Part shown: one piece after another, positions 45,771-55,641 of the stretch
How positions within the stretch are numbered: the stretch's first letter is position 1
Layout of the letters: the number at the start of each line of letters is the position of its first letter
NCBI GenBank assembly: GCA_022984795.1
Contig: JALIHJ010000043.1
Span: 124,001 to 188,000 of the forward strand
DNA from: Fabrea salina
Lineage: Eukaryota; Ciliophora; Heterotrichea; Heterotrichida; Fabreidae
Reading direction: 5' to 3'
Length of the DNA stretch: 64,000 bases
The notes under the pieces: model-generated
Told to the model about the DNA's origin: nothing
The model's database searches: none
Seen by the model: only the letters and a program-made list of their open reading frames with translations
Made by a program: the position numbers and the translations under genes

Positions 45771-48713
45771 TTAAGATATTTCCCAAGTTTCCATCTCTTG
45801 AACGTCACCCATCATGTCGTCTCTAATGCTTTCTATAAACAAGTAACCACACAGGTAACACTGAGGCGAGAGCATAGTATCCAGTTGCTCGTACAACTTT
45901 GGAATGTCAACTTGGGGTTTTTCTTCAGCCTTTTTGAAGCGACTGGGCCTTTGTGAGACTGAAGCTCTGTTTTCGCCTTCGTTAATTTTGTTGAGGATTT
46001 CTTTGAACTTGTTAGCTTTGATGTAGTCTTTCCGACTGAGCACAGTCACTAAGGTTTCAACTAAGCAGTCTCTGTGGTAAGCGTGACCACAAGGGTAAAC
46101 TAAAAAGGGCCGTTTCAGCACAGGTTTGGAGCATATTTCGCAACCTTGTCTTCCTTCCATTTCGATGAACCGCTGCTTTACTTCTTGGAGTTCGCTTTTG
46201 AGTTGCTGTGCAGAGTGTCTTGACTCTTCCATTTCTTCTTGGAGTTTCTCAATTTCATCCCTGTAGCCGTCCAAGGCTTCACAGATGTCTTCTTTGAAGT
46301 CAGTTATGTCGCCTTGCTCATCAAAGTACGGAAGCAACTCTTCCATTTTGATGAGTCTTGACTCATGCATAACGTCCAAAGCTTGTTTGATTTTTCCGTT
46401 TTGTAGTAAGTGACTTGCTATTTGCAGCCAAAGCTTCCTGGAAAGTTCTTCGTCAGTGCGCTGGGGTCTCTGTGCGTTTTCTTTGGCAAGTTCAATTCGG
46501 TTCTTTTCCAGAGCAAGTGTTACTGCTTCAGAGTGCATTTGCATTAAGGAGTACAAGTATATCAAAGGTTCAGCTTTCCCAATTTGCTTGCAAACTGACA
46601 GAGCGTACTCAGTGTCAAAGTCTACTTGGGGTTGCTGTCCTTGCTCGCTTAGGTACTTAAGTAAGGCGTTTTCGTTGCTGTCTGCTAAGTGGAAAAGCAA
46701 CAAGTTGTGGAGGGCTTTGTCTCTGACGTCGAGTTCGTTGATGCAGAACTGCTCAAACCTAATTGCCTGTTCTCTTTTGTCTTTAGGAATGTTCATAAGT
46801 CCAGGCAGCAACTTTTTGGTGTCAAAGGCCTGGCCCCTTTGTTTAGCAGTGTCAATGAGTAAGTCCACAGTTTTTTTGGGCTCATGCTTCATAAACACTG
46901 GAGCGTACCTGTACAAAAGGTTCTCTTTAGAAGAGGGGTCTACATGCTCGAGTTTAGACAGTGCTTTTTTAAAGTCTTGTTGGTTGATGTTGTGCAACAT
47001 CACCATTTCAAAGTTGCCTTTGAGTTCAGCAAAGTAAACCCAGTCTTCAATTCTTCCGTGACTCTGAAGAAGGTTGTAAGTAGTCATGGCGTCTAGGTCG
47101 TTCTGGTGTATACTTAAAAAAGTTCTGAAGTCGTCTCTGGCTTGTTTGTGGCTTTCTTCGTCGTCTTTCATAAAGATTGTGTTGATGTTGTGCAGGTGGA
47201 TTTCTACTAACCAAGTGCATAGCAAAGTTCTTTGAGCTTTCATTTCAGAAGGAAAAGTTTGCAGTTTCATTTCTAAAAACCTTTGCAGAGCAATTTTGTC
47301 CAAAATTAGTTTGAGAGTTACTTCTTCAAAGCTCCTGTCACTTTGGGCGTAGAAGTCAGCAGCTAAGTAGTACTTTCTGCTGTTATACAGGTTGTCTGCG
47401 TAGAGTCCTTTGACTTTGTGCAGGAACTCTGAGTTGTTTTCTTCACAGAACTTAATGGCTTCTTCGTACCTTCCTTGCTCAATTAAGTACTTCCACACAT
47501 CCCTGTCTTCGTTGTTAACTAAAATTTGGTAAATGAACCTGTTGGACCAAGCAAAGAAAGAGTGAGTCTGAGGGTCAAACAATATTCCTTGCATCGAGTA
47601 ACCTGGGCGGCTTTCATACTCAATTGAATGAATTACTTGTTGATTCAACTTAGAAAGCACCATTAAACAGTCAGAATACAGAAAGTATACGTGGTAAGCC
47701 GTCATTCCTATTCCCAACACCCTTTCGTTGCCTCTGTCTGGGTAAGGCATAGTTTTCATTTCTCTTACAAAGAGCTCTTCTCCTGCGTGCCTAGCAAACT
47801 TGCCATACATAAGTCCAGCTCCTGACATCCACACAAAGCTTTCAGCCCTTCCTCTTTTGTAGTAAAATTGCAACTGGGAGCGCCTGATACTGCTTCCGCC
47901 TACTTCGTGCTGGCAAGCCTGCATCAAAGCAGGGTTGGCTCTGTATTTTTCAAACAGTCTTTGAAATTCGGGTTCTCTTTGCTCGTTGGCGTCGCCTATG
48001 AACTGGTAAAGGAACCTAGGAGTGGCCACCATCACACTGTACTTAGTAGGCACTCCTGGAAACATTTCATATAGAATCCCGTGAATAGGTTCTGAGCTGC
48101 TGAGGTCAAGGACTCTGCTGAATACTGGCTGCTTGACTTCGTTTCTGTCTGGCTCGTATTCAAGGTTCATAAGGAAGATTGCTCCTCTGTCAGTTCCCAA
48201 AAGGATTTCTTTGGTTCTTAAGTACTCAGTGTGGCCGCTCCAAGCTACACTTTCTATTTTGTAGTTGTGGAGTTTACTGAGGAACAGTGCCCGTGTGGCT
48301 GAAAGGTGGCAGTAGTGAGTATCTCCTCTGCTGATAGAAATCAAGCAGTGCCAGCCAGTTGCGTCGCAGAAAATGTCTTCTACTTGCGAGTTGCTAGCTG
48401 GAAGCACTAGTTCAACCATGTTCCTTTGTTTGGGTTCTCTGATAGTAGTTTCTTCTTCATAAGCCCACCTAAGGGCTTGTTGGTCACTGGTTACTGCGTA
48501 AAGGGCGTTCATAGATGTTGCTATTTTCTTGATTTCAGCTGTTTTGAGTCGGAGACTAGACAACATCACAGACTTAAATATCTCTGACTTGTCGTCTTCT
48601 TCAGAATTGACAAAACCTACTTGGTCTTCGTTCTAACTGAAAGTTACCATTTCGTCTACTTCTAGGTTTGCTTCCTCTGCATTAAGCCACTCAAAGTTGC
48701 CAAACTGTGACAT
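45771..48713 (-). CDS. VPS18: Vacuolar sorting protein VPS18 (HOPS/CORVET)
   Basis: The long frame reaches only to an internal Met. Reading upstream shows a first exon from ATG 48711-48713 (MSQFGNFEWLNAEE) and a 15-nt intron at 48633-48647, giving 975 aa. The N-terminal half is a Pep3/Vps18-type beta-propeller (about 60-390; GLMYGKFARHAG block). The middle is clathrin-heavy-chain-like helical repeat (WKYLIEQGRYEEAIKFCEEN). The C-terminus has a RING-like finger, CEICSKPVLKRPFLVYPCGH, with a late CYLCGY pair. VPS18 is a core part of HOPS and CORVET tethers for endosome-lysosome fusion. Confidence 0.93.
48633..48647 (-). other. 15-nt intron in VPS18 (phase 0)
   Basis: The coding strand reads GTAACTTTCAGTTAG, with A at position 10 and an in-frame TAG. 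Removal joins LEVDEM to NEDQVGFVNSEE and gives an acidic N-terminus with an ATG next to the divergent MRD1 gene. Confidence 0.88.
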
Positions 48714-48718
48714 TTATT
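48714..48718. promoter_or_regulatory. 5-bp divergent spacer between VPS18 and MRD1
   Basis: Five A/T bases separate the two outward ATG codons. No room remains for separate promoters and leaders, so control elements must lie inside the neighbouring first exons. The VPS18 start rests on the intron at 48633-48647. Confidence 0.5.
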
Positions 48719-50449
48719 ATGTCTCGGATTATTGTCAAAAACCTTCCAAAAAGCATTTCGGAAGACCAAATCCGCAACCACTTTGAAGTCAAAGGCGAAG
48801 TCACAGACATCAAACTCCTAAAAAACAAAGACGGAAAACCCAGAGGAGTGGCATTTGTGGGCTTCAGTGAAAAAAACTTAGAAGAGGAACTTGTTAAGTA
48901 CTTCGACAAAAACTACTTAAAAACATCCAAAATCCAAGTAGAGGTTGCTAAGCCCCAAGGAGACCCCAGTATCAAACCCTGGAACTCAAAAACTCCTGAA
49001 GATTCTAAAACCTCTGGAACCACCTCTGTGCTTCCCGACCCAGAAGACTGTGACCCCAGTAGGCTTTTTTTGAGGAACCTTCCTTACACAGTAACTCGAG
49101 AAGACATTGAAGAGCTTTTTGTGCCCTTTGGAGCCATTGAAGAAATTTCACTGCCTTTTGACTCCCAAAAGCACCGACCCAAAGGATTTGCTTACGTAAA
49201 GTTCCAAGCAACTGAGTCTGCTGTAGAAGCTTTTGAAAAGCTAGACAGAAGTGTGTTTAAAGGCAGACTGCTTCATATTATTCAGGCTAAAAAAAGACCC
49301 ACTCCTATAATCGAACCCAAAGGAACCAGTTCTTACAAAAAAACTTTGAGCATTCGCTTGAAAGAACTAGCAAAAGATCCTTCTAACTGGAACACTCTTT
49401 TTCTAAACCAAGACACAGTGGCCGCTGCTGCTGCCAGTAAACAACACTTAAGCAAAGGCGAATTTGTGGACACTGAAAACGAAGACTTAGCTGTGAAGAT
49501 GGCAATGGCTGAAACCCAAGTTTTAGAAGAAGTGCGCAAGTGGATGACTGCCCAAGGAATCAACGCCTCAGCTTTCCAAGGAGACCGCAGCAGTGCCTTG
49601 AGAAGCAACACTGTTTTGATTGCTAAGAACTTGCCACCCAAAGTATCAGTTTCAGACGTCCAAGAAGTCTTTGGAAGGTACGGAGGCTTAGGAAGAGTGT
49701 GCATGCCTCCTTCACACACCATTGCTATAGTTGAGTACTTAGAAGAAGGCCACGCCAAAAACGCCATGGACAGACTAGCTTACGCGCAGATCAGAGGAGC
49801 CCCGCTTTACTTAGAGTGGGCTCCACTTAACACATTTGAAAAGAGCTACGAACTCCCTGAAGTTGAAACCAAAACACAAACCAGCACTTTGTTTGTTAAG
49901 AACTTAAACTTCGAAACCCAAGAAGAGGCTTTAAAAGTCCATATGGAACAAGCAGGCAGTGTTAAAACAGTGAAAATCGTGAAAAACAAAGGAATGCCTT
50001 GTGGTTATGGCTTTGTGGAGTATCAAACTGAAAAAGCAGCTAGCAAAGCTTTGAGGAACCTAAACAACTCAATACTCGACGGACACGCTTTAAAGGTATC
50101 TGAGGCCAAAACAGCTGTTATCACTCCTAGCAAAAGACCACGTGAAGAACCACAAGAAGACTCAGACAACCGCACTAAAATCACAGTGAAGAACTTAGCA
50201 TTTGAAGCTACTAAAGAAGAACTTTGGGACTTGTTTTACAACTTTGGGGAGATCAAGTCAGTGAGGATTCCTCAAAAGTACTCTGGAGGACACAGAGGTT
50301 TTGGGTTTGTTGACTTTGTAAGTCGTGAAGACGCATTTAAAGCCAAAGAATCCTTGCAAAACACACACTTATACGGAAGAAAGCTGGTGTTAGAGTGGAG
50401 CCAGGAAGAAAGTACCTTTTCTGCTTTAAAAAACAAAGTTCAAACTTAA
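48719..50449 (+). CDS. MRD1: MRD1/RBM19-type multi-RRM ribosome biogenesis protein
   Basis: The ATG at 48719 (an upstream in-frame codon is not ATG) gives 576 aa with five RRMs: near 3-78 (IIVKNLPKSISED / GVAFVGFS), 115-195 (LFLRNLPYTVTRED / KGFAYVKFQ), 300-370 (VLIAKNLPPKVSV / IAIVEYLE), 393-465 (LFVKNLNFETQEE / GYGFVEYQ) and 485-565 (ITVKNLAFEATKEE / GFGFVDFV). Five RRMs match yeast Mrd1; animal RBM19 has six. Known role: binds pre-rRNA in the nucleolus and drives early 18S processing. The stop shares TTAA with the uL13m stop. Confidence 0.92.
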   Translation: MSRIIVKNLPKSISEDQIRNHFEVKGEVTDIKLLKNKDGKPRGVAFVGFSEKNLEEELVKYFDKNYLKTSKIQVEVAKPQGDPSIKPWNSKTPEDSKTSGTTSVLPDPEDCDPSRLFLRNLPYTVTREDIEELFVPFGAIEEISLPFDSQKHRPKGFAYVKFQATESAVEAFEKLDRSVFKGRLLHIIQAKKRPTPIIEPKGTSSYKKTLSIRLKELAKDPSNWNTLFLNQDTVAAAAASKQHLSKGEFVDTENEDLAVKMAMAETQVLEEVRKWMTAQGINASAFQGDRSSALRSNTVLIAKNLPPKVSVSDVQEVFGRYGGLGRVCMPPSHTIAIVEYLEEGHAKNAMDRLAYAQIRGAPLYLEWAPLNTFEKSYELPEVETKTQTSTLFVKNLNFETQEEALKVHMEQAGSVKTVKIVKNKGMPCGYGFVEYQTEKAASKALRNLNNSILDGHALKVSEAKTAVITPSKRPREEPQEDSDNRTKITVKNLAFEATKEELWDLFYNFGEIKSVRIPQKYSGGHRGFGFVDFVSREDAFKAKESLQNTHLYGRKLVLEWSQEESTFSALKNKVQT

Positions 50450-51396
50450 ATTTCGTATTGCTTAGTGACGTGGTTGTAAACTCTGTGGCGTCTAAGTTTT
50501 CTGTAGTAAGCTCTGAGTTTATTTTCTTGCTTTTTAGAAAGTTTTTCAGGCACGTTGGGAGGGTTGTATTCAGGGTCGTCGAGGGGTTCAGGTTCGTATT
50601 TGAGATGTTTGAACCTTTCAGGAATATTGGTGGGGTCACTTGCAAATATGATTTTGGAGCGGTTGGGGTCTTCTAGTTCCTTAAAGCCTAAGTCAACGTT
50701 GGGGTCTGGGCCATCTCTTAGCTGTAGTTGAGGAATAAAGTCTAGGTCATGGTAAAGGTCCGGGTAAACCTTAAGTCTGTCCATGTAGTGTCTTCGAAGG
50801 TTATTTTTGGGCAGCATTCCACTTACTGCTTGCTTAACTACTCTGTCCCAGTGATAACTCTGAACAACGTGTCTGACGCTTAGCTCTTTAAGTCCTCCAG
50901 GGTACCCTGAGTGGGACCTGTAAACCTTCACCTTGCCTTTAGCACCCATGATCATTGGGTTCTTTCCGTTGACTACCACTACAAAGTCAGCAAATTCTTC
51001 AGGTGAGTGGATTGAGTGTGAGTAAAAAGGAGAGTGTTTTCCTTGGAGGAGTTGTGATATGCGGGAAGCCATTCTTCCTAAAGGCTGTGCACTTGCATTG
51101 AAGATGTGCCATGTTTGGGACTTGTAAGGGTACTTGACGTAGGAGGGCTGGGGGACTCTTGGTCTTTCGTAGCCTGCCATGTCATAGAAGTAAGTAGCAG
51201 GAATCTTGGGGACCTGAAAGTTTATACCTGGAGGAGGTGGGTCACTTGGAGTGCCGACTGGGCCTTGTCTGGTTCCTTCATCACTGTCGTCTGAGAAATC
51301 TGGAGCGTCTACTTGGTTAATTATTTTAATGCCTCTTACTTTTCTTGTGTAAGGCTGGAAGAAAGTACTTCTTAAGGCTTTTGAAAGGAGTGCCAT
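50446..51396 (-). CDS. MRPL13: Mitochondrial large-subunit ribosomal protein uL13m
   Basis: The ATG at 51394-51396 (MALLSKALRST...) is preferred; the frame's upper ATG at 51412-51414 would overlap the start of the HECT gene. The product is 316 aa. The uL13 core is clear: WHIFNASAQPLGRMASRISQ, FVVVVNGKNPMIMGAKGKVK, YRSHSGYPGGLKELSV, and VSGMLPKNNLRRHYMDRLKV. Extensions on both sides make it about twice the size of bacterial L13 (142 aa), typical of enlarged ciliate mitochondrial ribosomal proteins. The basic N-terminus fits a transit peptide. Confidence 0.93.
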   Translation of the reverse strand: MALLSKALRSTFFQPYTRKVRGIKIINQVDAPDFSDDSDEGTRQGPVGTPSDPPPPGINFQVPKIPATYFYDMAGYERPRVPQPSYVKYPYKSQTWHIFNASAQPLGRMASRISQLLQGKHSPFYSHSIHSPEEFADFVVVVNGKNPMIMGAKGKVKVYRSHSGYPGGLKELSVRHVVQSYHWDRVVKQAVSGMLPKNNLRRHYMDRLKVYPDLYHDLDFIPQLQLRDGPDPNVDLGFKELEDPNRSKIIFASDPTNIPERFKHLKYEPEPLDDPEYNPPNVPEKLSKKQENKLRAYYRKLRRHRVYNHVTKQYEI

Positions 51397-51412
51397 TTTA
51401 TACCTAATAAAC
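51397..51412. promoter_or_regulatory. 16-bp divergent spacer between uL13m and HECT ligase
   Basis: An AT-rich spacer (TTATACCTAATAAAC-like) with outward ATGs on both sides. Its size depends on the preferred uL13m start. Confidence 0.45.
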
Positions 51413-54400
51413 ATGGAAACGCCTGAAGAGGGTTCTTATATCCAAAGTGATTTTTCAACTCTAGAATGTAATCTTAACTTAGCGCCGGGAAACCTGGCAG
51501 AACACGCCCAGAAACTTCTGGAGCTAATGCAGTCTCCTGACGAAATGGAAGTTTTGCAAGGAGCTATGCAGTTTTCTATGCACTTAGCTGTAGCCCCCGA
51601 AGAAGCCTTTGGCTCTATTCCTTTAGAGTCTGTAGTAGCAACTCTAGTTGAATCCTTGCATCGGGCTTTACCCGACACTTCTTTGTACTCAATCATGTCA
51701 CTGAACCACATAATGGACTCAGTGCCCAACTCAGCTGGGATTGTTGCTGCATCAGGAGGAGTCCCAGCTATTTGCTCCAAACTCATGAGCTTTGAGTACA
51801 TAGACATGGCCGAACACGCTATCAAAGCCCTTGAAAGGCTTTCTTATGACAACTCCACAGCAATTCTTCAAGAAGGTGCCTTTACCGGACTGGTCAACTT
51901 GCTGGACTTTTTCGACACCAACACTCAAAAGCGCATTTTAACCATTGCAGCAATAGTAGCTCGCTCAGTTTCTTCTGAAGACCTTGTGATCCAGTACATA
52001 CTGCCAGTCCTGCCAGTAGTAAGCAGCTTGCTGCAGTTTAAAGGCGTTGAGTACCTGCCCACTAATGAACTAGCTTTAAGCTTCTACGGAGGACTTGTGG
52101 AGTCAGTAACTAGATTGTCAACTGGAGACTTCGAAAGAGCCAAAGCAAACGCCCAAATGGTTGCTGAAAACGGGCTACTGCAGAACCTGGTTGAGTTACT
52201 TCCTAACATGCTGCATAACCAAGGAAGCATCTTAGACATACTTAGTAGTTTGTGCAGTATGTCTCCACAGATTGTGCTTAGCTTCCATAACTTAGGGGCT
52301 ACCAGTGTGATCAAAGAGGGTCTGGAACAGTCTAAATCTGAAAGCACTAAGTTCATAGAAGCACTCCAGTTAGTAGACAGCATGATCCCTAACAAAAACA
52401 CTCAAAGCGAACTAGACACTGAATTAATCCAAATTTACAAAGAGATGCCTGAACTTTTAAGGTCGCTTGGCGAAATGGTGTTTCCTAAAATAATAGCACT
52501 CTACGAAAAAGTAGTTAACAAAGGACTGCGCAACCTTGTTTTAAAAGTCCTAGAAAAACTAATTGAGCACTCTGAAAGGGACTTAGTTGTGAGTTACACA
52601 ACTCCAGGGCACTTTTCGACCTTTTTATCAGAACTTTTGTCTTGCAAAGACATAGAAGCTGTGAAGTCAGCCTTGTCCATTGTAAACTCACTCTACGAAA
52701 AGATTCCTAAACACATAGCAACCAACCTCGTAAGAGAAGGCGTTACTTCCAAGTTAGAAAATCTCACTAACGAAGCTTTCATAAAAGAACTAACTTTTCC
52801 TTCTCAGTTCATGGACGAGTTAGTTGGTGCTTCTTCAAACAACGAAATCAGAAGAATCCTGCAAAGAGCAGGTGTGCCTAGGAACTCTCCCTTTTTGCAA
52901 GAAATACTTAGACAAATTAAACGCCGCAGGAGCCGCGAAGAAGAAAAACCTAACTTAGACAACGTAGTTTCTGAAATGTCCCAAGAAGTTTTGCAAATGG
53001 CCAACAAAGCTTTCCAAAGCAGCAAGCGGCACCCTCAAGCTTCTGGGCTACTTGAACAACTCAAAACCCTTTCTAGTGACTTTGAGCAAAACAAAGGAAG
53101 TAACCACGTTTCAAGACTAGCTAGACTCATCAGTAACGAAGAAGGCCTTACTCTGCACGAGATTGTAAGTTCTAAAGTGGTGGAGTCTTTGTGGGACTGG
53201 CTTGTTGGTAGTTACCAAAAGAACCCTAAACTAGCTTTGTCAAGGATCCATACCTTCTTGTCAACTTTTCTAGAAAACTCAAAAGGAAGCGAAAACTTAC
53301 TAAGTGTTTTTGTGAAGTTACTTACGAAAGTGGTTAGGTACACTCAGCAGTTCTCTATACTGTTGTACGAGTCCCCTGGGAACATTCCTAACAGCTACTT
53401 AGCTATGAGGACTCTTTCGAACAGAGTGCGTTTGGTGTTTGAGTACGACTCAAGCAGTTGTGCTGACTCTGGAGAAGCTCAAAAAGAACTCCAAGAAAAG
53501 CACCAACTCTTCAGCGACATAGGCAGTTTCAGCATAGCTATTGAACAGTACCAGTCCTTTGAAATAATCTATGACGCCCTGTTAAGGATTAACTCCCGAG
53601 AAAACCTAGACTTGCTTATGTCTTCTTTTGAAAGAACGAACTCAGAAGCTAGAGGAATCAACCATGGACAACTCAACTTAGTTAAACAGCACCTTAGACT
53701 CCAGCAACTCTTAAGCACAGACCCCAGTCAACTAGGGATTAGAACAGACGGAAACGAACAAGCTTTAAAAGAACTAGAAGAAAGACGCCAGCAAATCATG
53801 GAGAAACTTATGTCAGAAGACGACAAAGAAGAAGATGAACTACTCCAGCCCATCACTTCATACAGAAAAAACAGTGCACTTTCAACTACCCACTTAGAAC
53901 TTGGACTCTTCCTTGGCGAAGGCAAACTCTCTAAAAGAATGACTGTGTTCGAAGCCATGAACAAGTTCTTAACTGAGTCTTCTGACACCTTAAGCATCAG
54001 GTTCTGTTTCAAGCCAAAAGAACAAACAGAAGACTCTTCTTCGCAGGTGCTTTACAGGAGCTACTCACTGCTAGGTAACATCATTCAAGAGTCTAGTTCA
54101 CTTAGCTTGTCTGAGTCAGAAAGCATCTTTGGCCCTATGAGGCTTTTGAAGTTCTTAAGCATCTTAAACAGCCAACTTCCTCAGCTACTAAGTGCTTCTT
54201 CCCAGTGCTTCTACCCCAACAACGATACTAGTTTCAGCCCACTTAAAGCATCTGACTTTGTTTCTGAAAAGTTATCAGCTCTTGCAGCCAAGCAAACTTC
54301 AGACTTGCTGGCAATGGTAGGAGGAATGGCTCCTGAGTGGGTCAAAACTCTTCCTAGAACTGCCTTTTTCCTGTTCAACTTTAACGTGCGACTTGAGGTT

Positions 54401-55618
54401 TTCAGAAGTTTGTGTTTCAACGGAGGAAGGGCTTTATACTTGTTTTCAAACAAAGGCCGAAACTTCAATGTGAGGATGCTTCGTCAAAAAGCAATGGTCC
54501 CTAGAGAAAAGGTTCTGGAAGCTGGTATGAGAATACTTGGAGACACTGCTTTGATGAAGTTTGGAATTCTTGAGTTTGACTTTTCAGATGAAGAAGGCAC
54601 TGGAACAGGACCTACTCTGGAGTTCTACACTTTGATTGGTAAAGAAGTCAGAAAACTGGACATTTGGAGAAACACTGGCGAAGCTTCAGGGCTGTTTCCA
54701 GCACCCATTCAGTCCTTAAGTCCCAGTGAAATCAGCAAGCACTTTGAGTTTATAGGGAAGCTAGTTGCCAAAGCTCTTTTCGACGACAAACTCATAGACT
54801 TGCCTTTGTCGCAGACTTTTTGGAAACTAGTGCTTAGGAAACCAGTCTACTTCAACGATCTCAAACAAGTAGACTCCCAACTCCACAAGCATCTTTTGGA
54901 ACTCCAAGAACTAGTCAACCGACGCAACTGGATTATAGAACAGCAACAAGACTGCATTTTGAGAGAAAAACACCTAAGACAGGTTACACTAAAAGGTGCA
55001 GAAGTAGAGGACCTGCAGCTTTACTTTTTGCTTCCAGGTTACGACATTGAACTCAAACCTAATGGCAAAAACATTCAAGTCACCCTGGACAACTTAGACG
55101 AGTACATTGAGTTGGTTGTGGAGTACACACTTGCCCAGACCTACTCCGCCGAAGCTTTTAGAAAAGGCCTTGAAAAACTCATACCTCTAGAAGCCCTTGA
55201 AGTTTTTTACTTAGAAGAAATAGAGTCTTTAACTTGCGGAAAAGGAACCGAAAACTGGGAGCTTTCTGAACTCAAAGAAGCAGTGCTGCCTGCCCACGGT
55301 TTTACTTACTCCTCAAGTTCTTACTTGCACTTACTTGAATTCATGCAAAGTTTAGACTCCCAGCAGAAAAGACTCTTCTTGCAGTTCTGCACAGGGTGCC
55401 CTAGACTGCCTATTGGAGGGTTTAAGTCACTCCAGCCTCCTTTAACAGTAGTCAGAAAAGTTCCTTCTGACCCAAGTGACAGCCCAGACAGTTTCTTGCC
55501 CAGCGTAATGACTTGCCAAAACTACTTGAAACTTCCTGAGTACTCTTCTTACGATATGCTCAAAAAGAACTTACTTTACGCAATCCAAGAAGGCCATGAA
55601 ACTTTCCATTTATCTTAA
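51413..55618 (+). CDS. HECT ubiquitin ligase of the TRIP12/UPL3/UFD4 type
   Basis: The 1401-aa protein has an armadillo-like N-terminal region (about 25-480; GIVAASGGVPAICSKLMSFEYIDMAEHAIKALE pattern, quoted in part), a helical middle, and a C-terminal HECT domain (about 1010-1401). FSDEEGTGTGPTLEFYTLIG and LPIGGFKSLQPPLTVV are typical blocks. The catalytic Cys is residue 1368 in VMTCQNYLKLPEYSS, 33 residues from the end as usual. TRIP12/UPL3/Ufd4 extend chains in the ubiquitin-fusion degradation pathway. The arm-HECT layout separates it from HUWE1 and HERC types. Confidence 0.92.
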   Translation: METPEEGSYIQSDFSTLECNLNLAPGNLAEHAQKLLELMQSPDEMEVLQGAMQFSMHLAVAPEEAFGSIPLESVVATLVESLHRALPDTSLYSIMSLNHIMDSVPNSAGIVAASGGVPAICSKLMSFEYIDMAEHAIKALERLSYDNSTAILQEGAFTGLVNLLDFFDTNTQKRILTIAAIVARSVSSEDLVIQYILPVLPVVSSLLQFKGVEYLPTNELALSFYGGLVESVTRLSTGDFERAKANAQMVAENGLLQNLVELLPNMLHNQGSILDILSSLCSMSPQIVLSFHNLGATSVIKEGLEQSKSESTKFIEALQLVDSMIPNKNTQSELDTELIQIYKEMPELLRSLGEMVFPKIIALYEKVVNKGLRNLVLKVLEKLIEHSERDLVVSYTTPGHFSTFLSELLSCKDIEAVKSALSIVNSLYEKIPKHIATNLVREGVTSKLENLTNEAFIKELTFPSQFMDELVGASSNNEIRRILQRAGVPRNSPFLQEILRQIKRRRSREEEKPNLDNVVSEMSQEVLQMANKAFQSSKRHPQASGLLEQLKTLSSDFEQNKGSNHVSRLARLISNEEGLTLHEIVSSKVVESLWDWLVGSYQKNPKLALSRIHTFLSTFLENSKGSENLLSVFVKLLTKVVRYTQQFSILLYESPGNIPNSYLAMRTLSNRVRLVFEYDSSSCADSGEAQKELQEKHQLFSDIGSFSIAIEQYQSFEIIYDALLRINSRENLDLLMSSFERTNSEARGINHGQLNLVKQHLRLQQLLSTDPSQLGIRTDGNEQALKELEERRQQIMEKLMSEDDKEEDELLQPITSYRKNSALSTTHLELGLFLGEGKLSKRMTVFEAMNKFLTESSDTLSIRFCFKPKEQTEDSSSQVLYRSYSLLGNIIQESSSLSLSESESIFGPMRLLKFLSILNSQLPQLLSASSQCFYPNNDTSFSPLKASDFVSEKLSALAAKQTSDLLAMVGGMAPEWVKTLPRTAFFLFNFNVRLEVFRSLCFNGGRALYLFSNKGRNFNVRMLRQKAMVPREKVLEAGMRILGDTALMKFGILEFDFSDEEGTGTGPTLEFYTLIGKEVRKLDIWRNTGEASGLFPAPIQSLSPSEISKHFEFIGKLVAKALFDDKLIDLPLSQTFWKLVLRKPVYFNDLKQVDSQLHKHLLELQELVNRRNWIIEQQQDCILREKHLRQVTLKGAEVEDLQLYFLLPGYDIELKPNGKNIQVTLDNLDEYIELVVEYTLAQTYSAEAFRKGLEKLIPLEALEVFYLEEIESLTCGKGTENWELSELKEAVLPAHGFTYSSSSYLHLLEFMQSLDSQQKRLFLQFCTGCPRLPIGGFKSLQPPLTVVRKVPSDPSDSPDSFLPSVMTCQNYLKLPEYSSYDMLKKNLLYAIQEGHETFHLS

Positions 55619-55641
55619 TTGCAACATAAGTTTAATAATTA

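Noticed and set aside
46456-47037. Open frame of 193 codons opposite VPS18
   Set aside because: Shadow of a confirmed gene; Ser/Cys/Leu-rich, no domain.
51397-51414. Upper ATG for uL13m overlapping the HECT gene start
   Set aside because: It would overlap the opposite ATG; the next ATG at 51396 gives a better transit-peptide-like start.
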